From Labilithrix sp. (GTDB lineage: Bacteria > Myxococcota > Polyangia > Polyangiales > Polyangiaceae): a stretch of DNA of 64,000 nucleotides. Location: NCBI GenBank assembly GCA_028287035.1, contig JAQBQL010000197.1, positions 11,166-75,165 of the forward strand. The letters run 5' to 3'. Positions 1-9,408 of the stretch are shown piece by piece. Numbering within the stretch: the stretch's first letter is position 1; every line of letters begins with the position of its first letter. The notes under the pieces are model-generated. The model was given only the letters and a program-made list of their open reading frames with translations. It was not told the origin of the DNA and ran no database searches. A program made the position numbers and the translations under genes.

Positions 1-2892
1 GAGCGGCAGACGCAGCCACAGGTTGGCAGGCTTGATGTCACGATGGACGAGCCCGGCGCTGTGGAGCGACGAGAGGCCGGCACACGTGTCGAGCACCACC
101 TGGCGCAGCTCGAAGAGCGTCATCGGACGCGCCGCCGAGTACTGCTTCAGGTCGGCCCCGATGAGATACTCGAGCACGAGGAAGGGCACGGAGCTCACGA
201 CGCCACGGTCGATGATGTTGGCGACGTTCGGGTGATAGAGGCCGGCGAGGGCCCGCGCCTCCTCGACGAACGAGGCGAGGATCCCGGCGCGCTCGGTGTC
301 GGTCGCGTTCGCGAGCGCCTCCGCCTTCGGGATCTTGAGCACGAAGTACCGCTCCGCCCCGGGCTTCCGCACGAGCCACACCGAGCCGATGCCGCCCTCG
401 CCGAGCGGCTTCACGAGCTCGTAGCCCTCGATGACCTTCGGCTCGGCCTTCGCGGCCTTCGGGGGCGGCGGGGGCGTACGGCGGATGGCGGCGCGCACCG
501 CCGCCTCGAGGAGCGCCGACGCCGAGGGACCGAGCGAGGCGAACCACACGTCGAGCATGGACAGCTCGCGCGCCCGGATCGCGCGGGCCACGAGCGCCGC
601 GATGCGCGGCGCGTTCTCGGTCGCGGCGCGGGCCAGCGAGTCCTCGGTGGTCTGCGCGGTGGCAACTGCGAGCCCCTTCACCGGGTCGGAGAGCGCGCCC
701 TGCAGGCGAGAGCCGGCGAGCACGAGCTCCATGCACATCTCGTCGAGCTGGGGCCGCGAGCCGGCGGCCTGCGCGAAGCCGGCGAGCGCGCGCGCCACGC
801 TGGCGAGCGCCTGCGCGAGCTCGGTGTCGTCGGCGCGGAGCGCGGCGAGCGCCTCGGCCGCCGAGCTGCCCCACGCGCCATCGGCGGCGTTCGAGGAGAC
901 CGCGACGCGAAGGGCGCCCGCGCTCTCGACGCACTGCTCGAGCGCGCCCTCCGCCATCATCGGCAGCGCGGTCGCGAGCTGGAGGAGCACGGCGGGTCGG
1001 TCGATGACCAGCGCCCACCAGGCGGCGAAGGGCCCGAGCCACGCGATGTCGTCGACCTCACCGAGCGCGGTGCCGCGCGTCGTGTCGACGAGGCGCCAGA
1101 AGAGCGTCGACAGCGCGCCTTTCAGCGAAGCCGGTAGCTCGCGCGTGCCGTCCACGAGCCCTTCCAGCTTGCGCAGCCAGAGGCAGGTGTCGTGGGCGGT
1201 CGGTCCGCGGCCCGGACCGAGCAGCGCGTCCTCTCCGCACGCGTCGAGCGCGTAGCCGCCGAGCCGCACCGCGAGCACCTCGAGCGGCAGCTCCGCGTCG
1301 AGCGATCCGTCGCCGGCGGCGCGGCGCTCCTTCACCTGGTCGAGGATCTCCGAGGGCGCGCGCGCGAGGATCTTCCAGGTCTCCTCGAGGTCCGGCTCCT
1401 CGATGTGGTCGCCGGCCGGACGGGTCGCGAGGAGCGGCCCCCACAGCCGCAGCGCGAACGCGCGGGCGCTCCCCTCGAGCGCGTTCATCGCCGCCGCGCG
1501 GTGCCGGATCCGCCCCGGCGCGAGCGCGATGCGCCGCGCCTCGGCGAAGCTCGCCGAGAGCGTCGAGGCGAAACGCGCCGCGCGAGCATCCGCCTCCTCG
1601 TCGTCGTACTGCGCCGCGACGCGGACCATGTTCTCGAGCCCAAGCTCCAGATCGAGAGGGTCGCGCTCGGCGTCGTCGAGGGTGTCGGTCACCGCGATGA
1701 CCTCGATCCACCGGCGCGCCTCGTCGAGGGTCGTGGTGCGCACGGTACGGGCGAGCTCGCGGAGCGCGCGGAGCGGCGGCTCGATCTCGGCGTGATCGTG
1801 ACCACGGCGCCAGAGCGTGCCGAGCCCGCGCGCGAGGCCCCGCGCCGCGATCGCGCCGCCGTCCCCGGCGAGGATGCGCCGCGCGAGCCGGTCCCAGAGA
1901 TCGCGGCGCGCGAAGTAGAGGTGAGGCGTCGCCGCGGCGAGGGCCGCGAGCACGAAGGCGTCCTCGCCGGGCGACCCGAGGATGGTGATGAGCTGGCTCG
2001 CCGCGAGGAACGTGAGCCGCTCGGCGGGCAGCGACGCGAGCGCGGTGAGCGCGCGCTGGCGGAGGACCGGCGAGCTACCGACCACCCAGTCGAGCAGCAT
2101 GCCCTCGAGCTGGTCGACGGGACCGGTGAGCCGCCCGAGCGCGCGCGCCGCGTGCACCCAGACGAGCGGCTCCGGATGCAGCAGGAGAGGCTGGAGGATC
2201 TGGAGCGTCTTGCCGACCAGGTCGGGGCTCGTCATCGGCGGCATCCCGCACGCGCTCACCTCGAGGCAGCGCGCGGCGAGCACGCGTCCGCGAAGGGCGC
2301 CGTGCGCCGGCTCCTCGACGAGCGCGCGGAACGTGTCGGGCGAGCTCCACACCCACCGGCCGAAATCCGGGATCTCGAGCGCGCTCGCCCCCGCTTCCCA
2401 GACCAGGATCTCGAGGCGGGCGCGCGCCTCGGCGTTCTCCGGAAGGACCAGCTGCTTGCCGCTGCCGAGGAGCGGCGCGCACGCGAGCGCATCGACGAGC
2501 GGCCCCTCGACGACGCGCTCGCGCGCCACCGTGGCCACGAGGTCGCGATGCTTGCCGTCGGGATGGGCCGCGATCGCGAGGAGCTTCGCAAGGAGCGCGT
2601 CGCGGCGCCACGTGCTCGCCGTGCACCAGGCGAAGAGGATGTCTCCCGCGTCCTGCGCGAAGAGCTCGCCGAGCAGCCCGACCTCGCTCGGGCTGTGGCT
2701 CGCCGCCGCAAACGCCTCACTCACGAGGTCGACGAGCGCCCGCGTGTCCGCCGGAAGCTCCTCGGCGTCCTCCGGCCGTGCGATGCGGCTACCGCCGCGC
2801 CATCGCGCGCGTGCCGCACCGAGCAGCTCCGGATGCTCGCCGAACGTCGTGGTGAGTACGGCGAGCGCTTCTTGAACGTTGGCTGTGAGCAT
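1..2892 (-). CDS. Ser/Thr protein kinase with long N-terminal helical region (3' end outside window)
   Basis: The first 964 residues are visible and the reading frame runs off the left edge. About 815 residues of Ala/Leu/Arg-rich, probably all-helical sequence with no domain I recognise come first, then a short Pro/Ala/Lys linker. A Hanks-type kinase domain follows: glycine loop GEGGIG at 831-836, beta-3 lysine K853 (VLK), and catalytic HRDIKPAN at 950-957 just before the edge. DFG and everything after it are not seen. The start is fixed at ATG 2892, because the same frame has a TAG six codons upstream. No clear Shine-Dalgarno is present. The gene is divergent from the acyltransferase, with only 49 bp between them. 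A kinase C-terminal to such a long scaffold is unusual, since myxobacterial kinases usually carry the kinase first. The helical part could be HEAT- or TPR-like, which is a guess. Confidence 0.85.
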   Translation of the reverse strand, partial: MLTANVQEALAVLTTTFGEHPELLGAARARWRGGSRIARPEDAEELPADTRALVDLVSEAFAAASHSPSEVGLLGELFAQDAGDILFAWCTASTWRRDALLAKLLAIAAHPDGKHRDLVATVARERVVEGPLVDALACAPLLGSGKQLVLPENAEARARLEILVWEAGASALEIPDFGRWVWSSPDTFRALVEEPAHGALRGRVLAARCLEVSACGMPPMTSPDLVGKTLQILQPLLLHPEPLVWVHAARALGRLTGPVDQLEGMLLDWVVGSSPVLRQRALTALASLPAERLTFLAASQLITILGSPGEDAFVLAALAAATPHLYFARRDLWDRLARRILAGDGGAIAARGLARGLGTLWRRGHDHAEIEPPLRALRELARTVRTTTLDEARRWIEVIAVTDTLDDAERDPLDLELGLENMVRVAAQYDDEEADARAARFASTLSASFAEARRIALAPGRIRHRAAAMNALEGSARAFALRLWGPLLATRPAGDHIEEPDLEETWKILARAPSEILDQVKERRAAGDGSLDAELPLEVLAVRLGGYALDACGEDALLGPGRGPTAHDTCLWLRKLEGLVDGTRELPASLKGALSTLFWRLVDTTRGTALGEVDDIAWLGPFAAWWALVIDRPAVLLQLATALPMMAEGALEQCVESAGALRVAVSSNAADGAWGSSAAEALAALRADDTELAQALASVARALAGFAQAAGSRPQLDEMCMELVLAGSRLQGALSDPVKGLAVATAQTTEDSLARAATENAPRIAALVARAIRARELSMLDVWFASLGPSASALLEAAVRAAIRRTPPPPPKAAKAEPKVIEGYELVKPLGEGGIGSVWLVRKPGAERYFVLKIPKAEALANATDTERAGILASFVEEARALAGLYHPNVANIIDRGVVSSVPFLVLEYLIGADLKQYSAARPMTLFELRQVVLDTCAGLSSLHSAGLVHRDIKPANLWLRLPL

Positions 2893-2893
2893 C

Positions 2894-2919
2894 GCGTTAC
2901 GCGCGCTCTAGCGTAACGC
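2894..2919. promoter_or_regulatory. inverted repeat in the divergent intergenic region
   Basis: Perfect 9-bp arms, GCGTTACGC (2894-2902) and GCGTAACGC (2911-2919), are separated by 8 bp. The repeat lies between the start codons of the kinase (2892) and the acyltransferase (2942), so it is well placed as an operator for one or both. It sits directly against the kinase ATG. Function is inferred from position and symmetry only. Confidence 0.45.
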
Positions 2920-2941
2920 AAAAGTACGTTAGGCTCCGGCC

Positions 2942-3511
2942 ATGCTCGAAGCGATGCCCCTCCGCCTGACCGGCTGGGAGTTCGAGGGCCCGGTGCCGCC
3001 CGAGAAGAAGTGCGTGGTGCTCGCGGTTCCGCACACCTCGAACTGGGACGCGCCCCTGCTCGTCAGCCTCGCCGGCAGCGTCCGCTACGAGATGTCCTGG
3101 ATGATCAAGGACGACTGGTTCAAGGGCCCGATGGGCCCCCTGCTCCGGAGCGTCGGCGGCCTGCCCGTGAACCGCCGCGGCTCGCACAAGCTCGTCGACC
3201 AGATGGTCCGGCGCTTCGCGGAGGTCGACTCGCTCCACCTCGTCATCCCGCCCGAGGGGACGCGCAAGCGCACCGAGACGTGGCGGTCGGGTTTTTATCA
3301 CATCGCCCGCGGCGCCAACGTTCCGCTGGTCCTCGGCTGGCTCGACTACGGGCGCAAGCGCGGTGGCCTCGGCGCCGCCATCGATCTCACCGGCGACGTG
3401 AAGAAGGACATGGATCGCATCCGCGCCTTCTATGCAGAGAAGAACCCGCGCCCCCGCTGGCCGGCGAAGTTCGGGCCGATCGCGCTGAAGGAAGAGACGG
3501 TCACGGGCTGA
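2942..3511 (+). CDS. PlsC-like lysophospholipid acyltransferase family protein
   Basis: 189 residues. The acyltransferase block 1 motif H-X4-D appears as HTSNWD near residue 31, and the block 3 motif as PPEGTR near residue 103. Both are typical of the glycerolipid acyltransferase superfamily, which moves acyl chains onto lysophosphatidate or related acceptors at the inner membrane. The protein is shorter than housekeeping PlsC (about 240 residues) and has no obvious N-terminal membrane helix. It is therefore more likely an accessory acyltransferase than the essential enzyme. The acceptor cannot be told from the sequence. It is divergent from the kinase and convergent with the L,D-transpeptidase 11 bp downstream. 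Confidence 0.82.
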   Translation: MLEAMPLRLTGWEFEGPVPPEKKCVVLAVPHTSNWDAPLLVSLAGSVRYEMSWMIKDDWFKGPMGPLLRSVGGLPVNRRGSHKLVDQMVRRFAEVDSLHLVIPPEGTRKRTETWRSGFYHIARGANVPLVLGWLDYGRKRGGLGAAIDLTGDVKKDMDRIRAFYAEKNPRPRWPAKFGPIALKEETVTG

Positions 3512-3522
3512 GCCGCGCCCGC

Positions 3523-5184
3523 TCAGCGCTTCGCGGGCTTGTCCTCGTGGACGACGATGCGGGTGCCGGCGGCGTCGTCCTTCGCGAACACGCCGTGCCA
3601 GCCGGGCGGCAGCGGCGGATCGGACCACGCGAAGAGCGTGCGGGCGTCGTCCGGCGCCATGTTCACGCAGCCGTGGCTTCGCTTGTTCCCGAACTGGTCG
3701 TGCCAGAACGCGCCGTGCAGCGCGTAGCTGCCCTGGAAGTACATGACCCAGGGCACGTCCTCGATCGAATAGGGCCCGTCCGATGCCACGTCGCCGTCCA
3801 TCGTGGTCGTGACGTGCTTCTCGCGGATGTGGAACGTCCCGGTCGGCGTCGGGAAGTCTCGCTCCTTGTCCTGCGGGTTACGCCGGCCCGACGAGATCAG
3901 CGCGCCGAACACCGGCCGGCTGCCCTCGAACGCGACCAGTGCCTGGCGCGTGAGATCGACGTCGATCCACTTCTCGTCGTCGCGCAGGTCGGCCGGGATG
4001 GCGGGCTTCGCAAGCAGGACATCGGCGAGCCGCACCCAGAAGCCCGCTGACGTGTGGTGGTAGGTCTGCCCTTGCACGGTGACGCTCTTGCCGTCGAGGA
4101 GCACGGCGGTGCGCTTCGGCAGCTCGGGTCCCCAGCTCGTCTTCTTCGCGTCCTCGTCGATCTCGATCTTGTGGGCGTAGCCCACCGACACGAAGCCGAC
4201 GGTTCCCGCGAGATCGACGCCGGCGTCACTCCCGCCTTCCGGGCCCGGACCCGCGTCGCTGCCGGCAAGCCCGGGCAAGGCTGCGCCCCCTTCGAACCAG
4301 CTGCCGCTGTACTTCGTCACGCCCGGCTGCACCATGATGCGGTCGAACGGGACCGCGAAGCCGAAGCTCGTACGCCACCACTTCGCGCCGCTCGAGGAGA
4401 AGGATCGATCGAGGGCGAGGTAGAAGCCGCGCGCCATCTTCCGCACCAGCACGCCGCGGCCGCGCATCGACTTCAGCTTCGGCTTCGCCGCGTCGACGCC
4501 CGCGTCGAGCTTGTCGTCCTCCTTCTTGCGCGTGCCGCTCGCGGCGGGGCTGGCGGGCGTCGCGGAAGGATTCTCCTCGCCCTCGGGCGCCTCGGCCTTG
4601 TCGGCCTTCTCGTCGGCGGGGGAAGGCGCCTCGGCCTTCTCCTCCTTCGGCGCGAGCCACGGCTCGTACTTCTTCCGGTCGTCCGTCGCGAGGACCTTCC
4701 GGTAGAGCGGCGTGCCGTCCTGCAGGTTGACGCCGTACTTGTACGGCATGCCCGCGTCGTGGTCGGGCTGCTTCGGCGCGAGGCGCACCTTCGGGCTACC
4801 GAGATCCGCGCTCACCGCCTTGCCGCAGACGTACCCGCCCGTCACGAGCTCGTACCAGCCGTCCTTGCAGTCGTCGTTCGGGGTCGGCCGCTCGTACGCG
4901 ACGACGACTGCGCCATGACGGAGGTACCCCTGCCGCTTCGTGCCCTTGCCGGTCTCCGGCCACCACGGACCGTCGATGACCGACGTCTGCGCGGTCGCGC
5001 CGAGCTTGATGGGAGCGCCCTTGCCGGCCTCCGCCGCGTCGACCGCGACCGCGGCCGCGTCGAGCTCCGGCCCTCCCGCCTCGGCGGCATCGGCCGGATC
5101 CGATGCTTGCTTCCCGCACGCCGCCGCAGCGAGCAGGAGCCAGGCGCCGAGGACCGAGGAGAGGATGGCGACGCGCACGCGCAC
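3523..5184 (-). CDS. L,D-transpeptidase (YkuD) lipoprotein
   Basis: The protein has about 553 residues from GTG 5184; an in-frame TTG at 5202 is an alternative start. A lipoprotein signal ends at AAAC-G, followed by an Ala/Asp-rich linker. The region around residues 65-120 looks like an SH3b-type module with two cysteines. A charged Ala/Glu/Lys linker leads to a C-terminal YkuD domain with the full active-site signature: HG..WH..FG, then RSHGCVNM with the nucleophilic cysteine, then DA. The family forms 3-3 peptidoglycan cross-links or attaches proteins to the wall in the periplasm. Lipidation places it on a membrane face. It lies 45 bp downstream of the M36 peptidase on the same strand. Confidence 0.88.
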   Translation of the reverse strand: MRVRVAILSSVLGAWLLLAAAACGKQASDPADAAEAGGPELDAAAVAVDAAEAGKGAPIKLGATAQTSVIDGPWWPETGKGTKRQGYLRHGAVVVAYERPTPNDDCKDGWYELVTGGYVCGKAVSADLGSPKVRLAPKQPDHDAGMPYKYGVNLQDGTPLYRKVLATDDRKKYEPWLAPKEEKAEAPSPADEKADKAEAPEGEENPSATPASPAASGTRKKEDDKLDAGVDAAKPKLKSMRGRGVLVRKMARGFYLALDRSFSSSGAKWWRTSFGFAVPFDRIMVQPGVTKYSGSWFEGGAALPGLAGSDAGPGPEGGSDAGVDLAGTVGFVSVGYAHKIEIDEDAKKTSWGPELPKRTAVLLDGKSVTVQGQTYHHTSAGFWVRLADVLLAKPAIPADLRDDEKWIDVDLTRQALVAFEGSRPVFGALISSGRRNPQDKERDFPTPTGTFHIREKHVTTTMDGDVASDGPYSIEDVPWVMYFQGSYALHGAFWHDQFGNKRSHGCVNMAPDDARTLFAWSDPPLPPGWHGVFAKDDAAGTRIVVHEDKPAKR

Positions 5185-5229
5185 CGCCGTCCCATACCTC
5201 AACTCCGTGCCGGCGCCCTGCCCTTCACG

Positions 5230-8200
5230 TCACTTCTTGCGACGGCCGCGGAGCACGAGGGCGAGGACGCCCGCGAGCATCGTGCCGATCGCACCGAAGC
5301 CGGCGTTCTGCTGAGCGCCGACGGTGCGGCAGCTGCAGGAGTCGTCGCTCGGGCTCGCCGGCCCGCCGGGGTCACCGGTGGCGCCGCCGTCACCGGTGGG
5401 GGTGCCGGCGTCGACCGCGGGGATCACGGTGATCTCCACGGTGTCGCTCGCCGCCTGCTTCGCGTCCGCCACGGTGACGCGGAAGAGCAGCTTGGTCTCG
5501 GCGGTGACGACGGGGGCCGTGAAGCCGGTCTTCGCCTGGGTCGAGGGGTCGTCGAGCTTCACCGGAGAGCCGTCGAGCTGCTCCCAGGCGAAGGTGATGG
5601 CGTCGCCGTCCGGATCGGAGCTGCCCGAGGCGTCGAGCGTCACCTTCGTGCCCGAGGGCACGGTCTGCGGAGCGCCGGGCACCGGAACCGGAACGCCCTT
5701 GCACACCGACGCGTCGTCGACGAGCGTGGCGAACGGCTGGTTCGTGATGCCGGCGAAGCCGATGTCGTCGATCTCCCAGCCGGTCTCGCCAGACGCCGGG
5801 TCGCTACCGATGCGGAAGCGGACCTTGACGGTCTTGCCGGCAAGGGAGTTGCCGAGGTCGATCGACACGGGGGTGAGCGTGTCGAGCGTGCCGCCGTAGC
5901 CGAGGCGCCCCGCGAGCGGGTTGTTGTCGGGCGACGTCGGATCGGGATCGTTCGTGTAGATGGTCTGCGTGTAGCCGGGCGCGCCGCCGTAGGTGGTCAC
6001 GTCCTTCCACGTCGCGCCGTTGTCCTCGGAGATCTCGATGACCGCGCCGTCGAAGGCGACGCTCGGCTTGCCGGCACCGGACGGGCCGAACTCGAACGCG
6101 TACTTGTGCTTGAAGGAGATCGTGAACGCGTCCGTCGCGCTGACGGTGAGCGCCGGCGAGACGAGGCTCTCGTCGGCCCGAGCGCCGAGGTCGGCGCCGA
6201 CCCAGTGGTAGTCGGGCGGGCTGAGGTCCGCGCCGTCGGCGTCGGTCTTGAGCTCACGTGCCCAGGCGGTCGGGGTGTCCTCGAGCCCGTGCGCGAGCGT
6301 CCACACGGGCTTCGGGCTCTCGACGTCGTCGGTGGTCGCCGAGGATTCCTTGATGTCGAAGTTCGAGCGCGGCTCGATCGTGCCGTCGACGGTCGCCTTC
6401 AGCGAGCCGGCATTGGCCAGCGTGATCTTGATCGGGACGAACTGCTGCTTGGCGGCCGTCGGGTCGAGCGACACCGGGATGCGCACCTTGACGATGCCGA
6501 ACGGGTCGATGCTGAGCGCCGTGCCCTTGCCGCCGTTGCCGAAGGTGACGCCGGGCGCGGTGGTGGTGACGGTGACCGTCGTGTTGGCGAGGTTCTCCCA
6601 GCCGCCGTTGCGGACGCGGATCGTGGCGTCGCCCTTCTCGTCGGCGTCAAGGAAGCCGTCGCGGTCGCACGAGCGGACCGCGTCGTCGATCTTCGCGTCG
6701 ACGAAGTCGAGGTTACCCTTCGTCGAGTAGTCCTCCTGCGTCTCGAGGAAGTCGGTGGACTCGACCGGCGGCGCGATCGCGCCCACGCCGAGGCCGCGCT
6801 TCGCGAAGCCCTTGGACAGAGCCAGGAAGTCCTTGGGGTCGGCGGCGAAGGCGACGGCCAGGACGGCGTCGCGCTGCTCGGCGAACGTCGGCTCGGCGGG
6901 CGTCGCCTTCATGCCCGCGACGATGTAGTCGGCCATGCGGCGCTTGGCCTGGTCGAACGTCAGGCGCGGCGTCGCGCCCTTCGTGTCGCGGAGCAGGTTC
7001 GTGTACGCCTCGAAGAGCGTCTCGGCCCAGATCTCGCCGGCGTTGTGGGCCTCGGCGTTGGAGCCGCCGACCGGGTTGAGCGGCACGTTCGTCGGGAGCA
7101 CGTAGTCCTTGCGGATGCTCTTGAACGTGAACGGGTTCTTGCCGAGGTCCGACGAGTACGGCGCGCGGCGGATACCGAAGTAGGGCGACACGCCCGCGTA
7201 CTGGGAGAGCGGGAAGACGGTGCCGTCGAGCACGTCGGCTTCCTTGATGACCATCATGAGCGCGTTGAAGTCGGCCCAGCCCTCGCTCATGCCGCTGCAC
7301 GAGGCGCTGCCGCAGTCGACGAGGCGGTGGTGGAGGTAGTGACCCCACTCGTGCGCGACGATCGTGTTGTCGATCGTGCCGTCGCGAAGGATCTCCTCGC
7401 TGCGCTTCATCGTGGCGTTGACGGTGCCGGCCGCCACCGCGGCCTTGAGAAGCGCGCCGTCCTCGAGGCTGAGGCCGAGCGCCGGGATCGTGATCGTCGC
7501 GTCGACGCCGGCCGGCGAGATGGCGATGTGGCCCGGCGCGTTGTTGACGAGGAGGACGCCGGTCGCGCCGCCCGCCTGCGCGTTGGCCGCCTTGACGGAG
7601 AAGGCGCAGACGCCGCGATCGATGATGGCGATCTTTCCGGTCACGCCGGTGGGCACGGTGCAGCCGTTGGTGGGCGTCGCGACGGCGAGCGCGCCCGTGA
7701 CGTTGAACACCTGCGGACCGAACTCGGCGCTGCCGGGGCGATCCGTGATGGCGACGGCGGGGCTCGTGGTGAGCGAGGCCGTGGGAAGGCCGTTCCACAC
7801 GTACATCTGCATGCGCGGCGACGTTCCGTCGGACCGCGAGCTCATGTTCGCGTTGTTGGCGAGGCCCACGTCCGCGCCGTCCTGCGCCTCGGCGAGGAGG
7901 GGGTCGCCCTCCTTGCCGCCGCGGCCGTAGTTGCTGGCCTGCGCGTTACCGGCCTTCTCGTCGAAGCCCGAGTCGTACCAGTAATCGTGCATCCAGTTGG
8001 TCACGTAGAAGAGCTGCGTGATGGCGGCCTTCACCTGGTCGGGCGTCACGTTCGGCTGCTTCGTCGGGTCGTACGCGCGGTCGAAGGTGCGGGTGCCCGT
8101 CGTGTTCGCGCGGATGTCGACGCCCTCGTCGAACCCGTCGCCGGTGTTCGCGTCGTCGTCCTGGCTGTTGCGGTCGCTGTACGCGTCGACGTTGTTGCCC

Positions 8201-9258
8201 TTCGTCTCGGTCGCGGTCGGCGCGAGCCACGGGTCGGCAGCGCCGCCCGGGTTCTTGTTGAAGCCGTCGACGCTGACGAGCGCGGGCGGCGCGAAGGCGG
8301 TCTCCTTCGTGTTCGCCTCGGTCGCCGTCGCGGGGAGCGGCGAGAAATCGGTGAGCGGCGAGTCGGTCGGGATGCCGTGCTGGCTCTTGGCGCCGGTCTC
8401 GGCCCACACGCGGTACTGGAACGCCTCGTGGCTGGTGAGGCTGTTCTGGACGAGGGTGCGCCCGTCGTCGGCGGCGATGGCGAACAGCCAGGCGTCGTTG
8501 GTCTTCGCGCCGGGGGCGCGCGCGAGGAACTCGGCGTGGTACGCGGCGACGAGCTTGCCCTTCTGCGGGACGAGCACCTTGCGGACCTTCGCCTCGTCGA
8601 CGAGGCGCGGGAGCGCGGCCGGCGTCGTGACGCGGTAGGCGTGGTACTCGCCCGCCGCGTCGACGCCCGTCTCGCGGATGCTCGCGGTGTCGAGCTTCAC
8701 GCCGAAGCGCGCCTCGTACGCGCGGGCGAGCGCCTGCTCGGGCGTGATCGCGAACTTCGCGACGTGGCCCTCGGCGGCGGGGCGCAGGTTGCCGGAGATC
8801 GCGACGAGGTTGTTCGTGCTGTCGAGCACGACGCTCGCGCGGGTGCGGAACACCGGGATGCCCGAGACCTTCTGCTCGAACGAGATGACGCCGCCGCCGT
8901 TCTCGAAGCGCTGCTCGCGCGCGAGGATCGCGGTGCTGACGACGGCCTTCGAGATGCCGAGGATGCGGGCATGCGCGGCGAGCTGCGCGCGCGCGATGTC
9001 CGCGGGCGCGCCCTTCACGGGGACGGTGGTCCCGCTGCGCCCGGCCCACATGAACTTCGACTGCCCCGAGGCGTCGCGCGCGGTGACCGCGGGGTCCGTC
9101 GGCCCTGCGACGGGGACGTCGGCGCTACCCTGGGGCTGCGAGCTCGTGGTGGGCGCGGAGTCGTGCGGGCTGCACGCCGCGAGGAAGGTGCCGAGCCCGA
9201 GGACGAACGCGGGCGCGAGGGTGGAAAGAAGAGAAGAGCGATCGGTAGTCTGGCGCAT
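5230..9258 (-). CDS. M36 (fungalysin-type) metallopeptidase lipoprotein with PA and PKD-like domains and a MYXO-CTERM-like tail
   Basis: 1342 residues; GGAG lies 9 nt before ATG 9258. The order is: lipoprotein signal ending FLAAC; FTP-type propeptide (about 70-230); M36 catalytic region with zinc motif HEWGH at 636-640, and with EGWAD about 20 residues later supplying the third ligand; a protease-associated insert just before the zinc site (about 505-595); beta-sandwich regions; and a PKD/Ig-like domain near 1200-1280. The tail is SCSC, a hydrophobic helix, then RGRRKK, the layout of MYXO-CTERM surface sorting signals. The protein is a secreted endopeptidase, probably held at the surface or released on maturation. 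A lipobox and a C-terminal anchor on one chain are redundant, so one may not be used. Confidence 0.9.
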   Translation of the reverse strand: MRQTTDRSSLLSTLAPAFVLGLGTFLAACSPHDSAPTTSSQPQGSADVPVAGPTDPAVTARDASGQSKFMWAGRSGTTVPVKGAPADIARAQLAAHARILGISKAVVSTAILAREQRFENGGGVISFEQKVSGIPVFRTRASVVLDSTNNLVAISGNLRPAAEGHVAKFAITPEQALARAYEARFGVKLDTASIRETGVDAAGEYHAYRVTTPAALPRLVDEAKVRKVLVPQKGKLVAAYHAEFLARAPGAKTNDAWLFAIAADDGRTLVQNSLTSHEAFQYRVWAETGAKSQHGIPTDSPLTDFSPLPATATEANTKETAFAPPALVSVDGFNKNPGGAADPWLAPTATETKGNNVDAYSDRNSQDDDANTGDGFDEGVDIRANTTGTRTFDRAYDPTKQPNVTPDQVKAAITQLFYVTNWMHDYWYDSGFDEKAGNAQASNYGRGGKEGDPLLAEAQDGADVGLANNANMSSRSDGTSPRMQMYVWNGLPTASLTTSPAVAITDRPGSAEFGPQVFNVTGALAVATPTNGCTVPTGVTGKIAIIDRGVCAFSVKAANAQAGGATGVLLVNNAPGHIAISPAGVDATITIPALGLSLEDGALLKAAVAAGTVNATMKRSEEILRDGTIDNTIVAHEWGHYLHHRLVDCGSASCSGMSEGWADFNALMMVIKEADVLDGTVFPLSQYAGVSPYFGIRRAPYSSDLGKNPFTFKSIRKDYVLPTNVPLNPVGGSNAEAHNAGEIWAETLFEAYTNLLRDTKGATPRLTFDQAKRRMADYIVAGMKATPAEPTFAEQRDAVLAVAFAADPKDFLALSKGFAKRGLGVGAIAPPVESTDFLETQEDYSTKGNLDFVDAKIDDAVRSCDRDGFLDADEKGDATIRVRNGGWENLANTTVTVTTTAPGVTFGNGGKGTALSIDPFGIVKVRIPVSLDPTAAKQQFVPIKITLANAGSLKATVDGTIEPRSNFDIKESSATTDDVESPKPVWTLAHGLEDTPTAWARELKTDADGADLSPPDYHWVGADLGARADESLVSPALTVSATDAFTISFKHKYAFEFGPSGAGKPSVAFDGAVIEISEDNGATWKDVTTYGGAPGYTQTIYTNDPDPTSPDNNPLAGRLGYGGTLDTLTPVSIDLGNSLAGKTVKVRFRIGSDPASGETGWEIDDIGFAGITNQPFATLVDDASVCKGVPVPVPGAPQTVPSGTKVTLDASGSSDPDGDAITFAWEQLDGSPVKLDDPSTQAKTGFTAPVVTAETKLLFRVTVADAKQAASDTVEITVIPAVDAGTPTGDGGATGDPGGPASPSDDSCSCRTVGAQQNAGFGAIGTMLAGVLALVLRGRRKK

Positions 9259-9408
9259 TCGGGAAATCTCCGGCGAACGAGAACGAGCCGCGCCGGCCGC
9301 GCGACCGCGAGACGATAGCGACTGACGCGCCGAAAAGCGCCCGATTTTGTCCAGTGGGTGGACACGCTTCGTATCCGCGACAGCAAGGGCTGTGGCAAGG
9401 TTCGACCG

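Noticed and set aside
1192..2916. A 574-codon plus-strand frame opposite the kinase
   Set aside because: No domain, Arg/Glu repeats, and the minus frame keeps a start at 2892 and kinase motifs.
4054..9318. An open reading frame of 1754 codons on the plus strand opposite the L,D-transpeptidase and M36 genes
   Set aside because: It is a shadow of the G+C-rich minus-strand genes; its product is Arg/Gly/Val-rich with no motifs, while the minus strand carries HEWGH, YkuD and lipobox signals.
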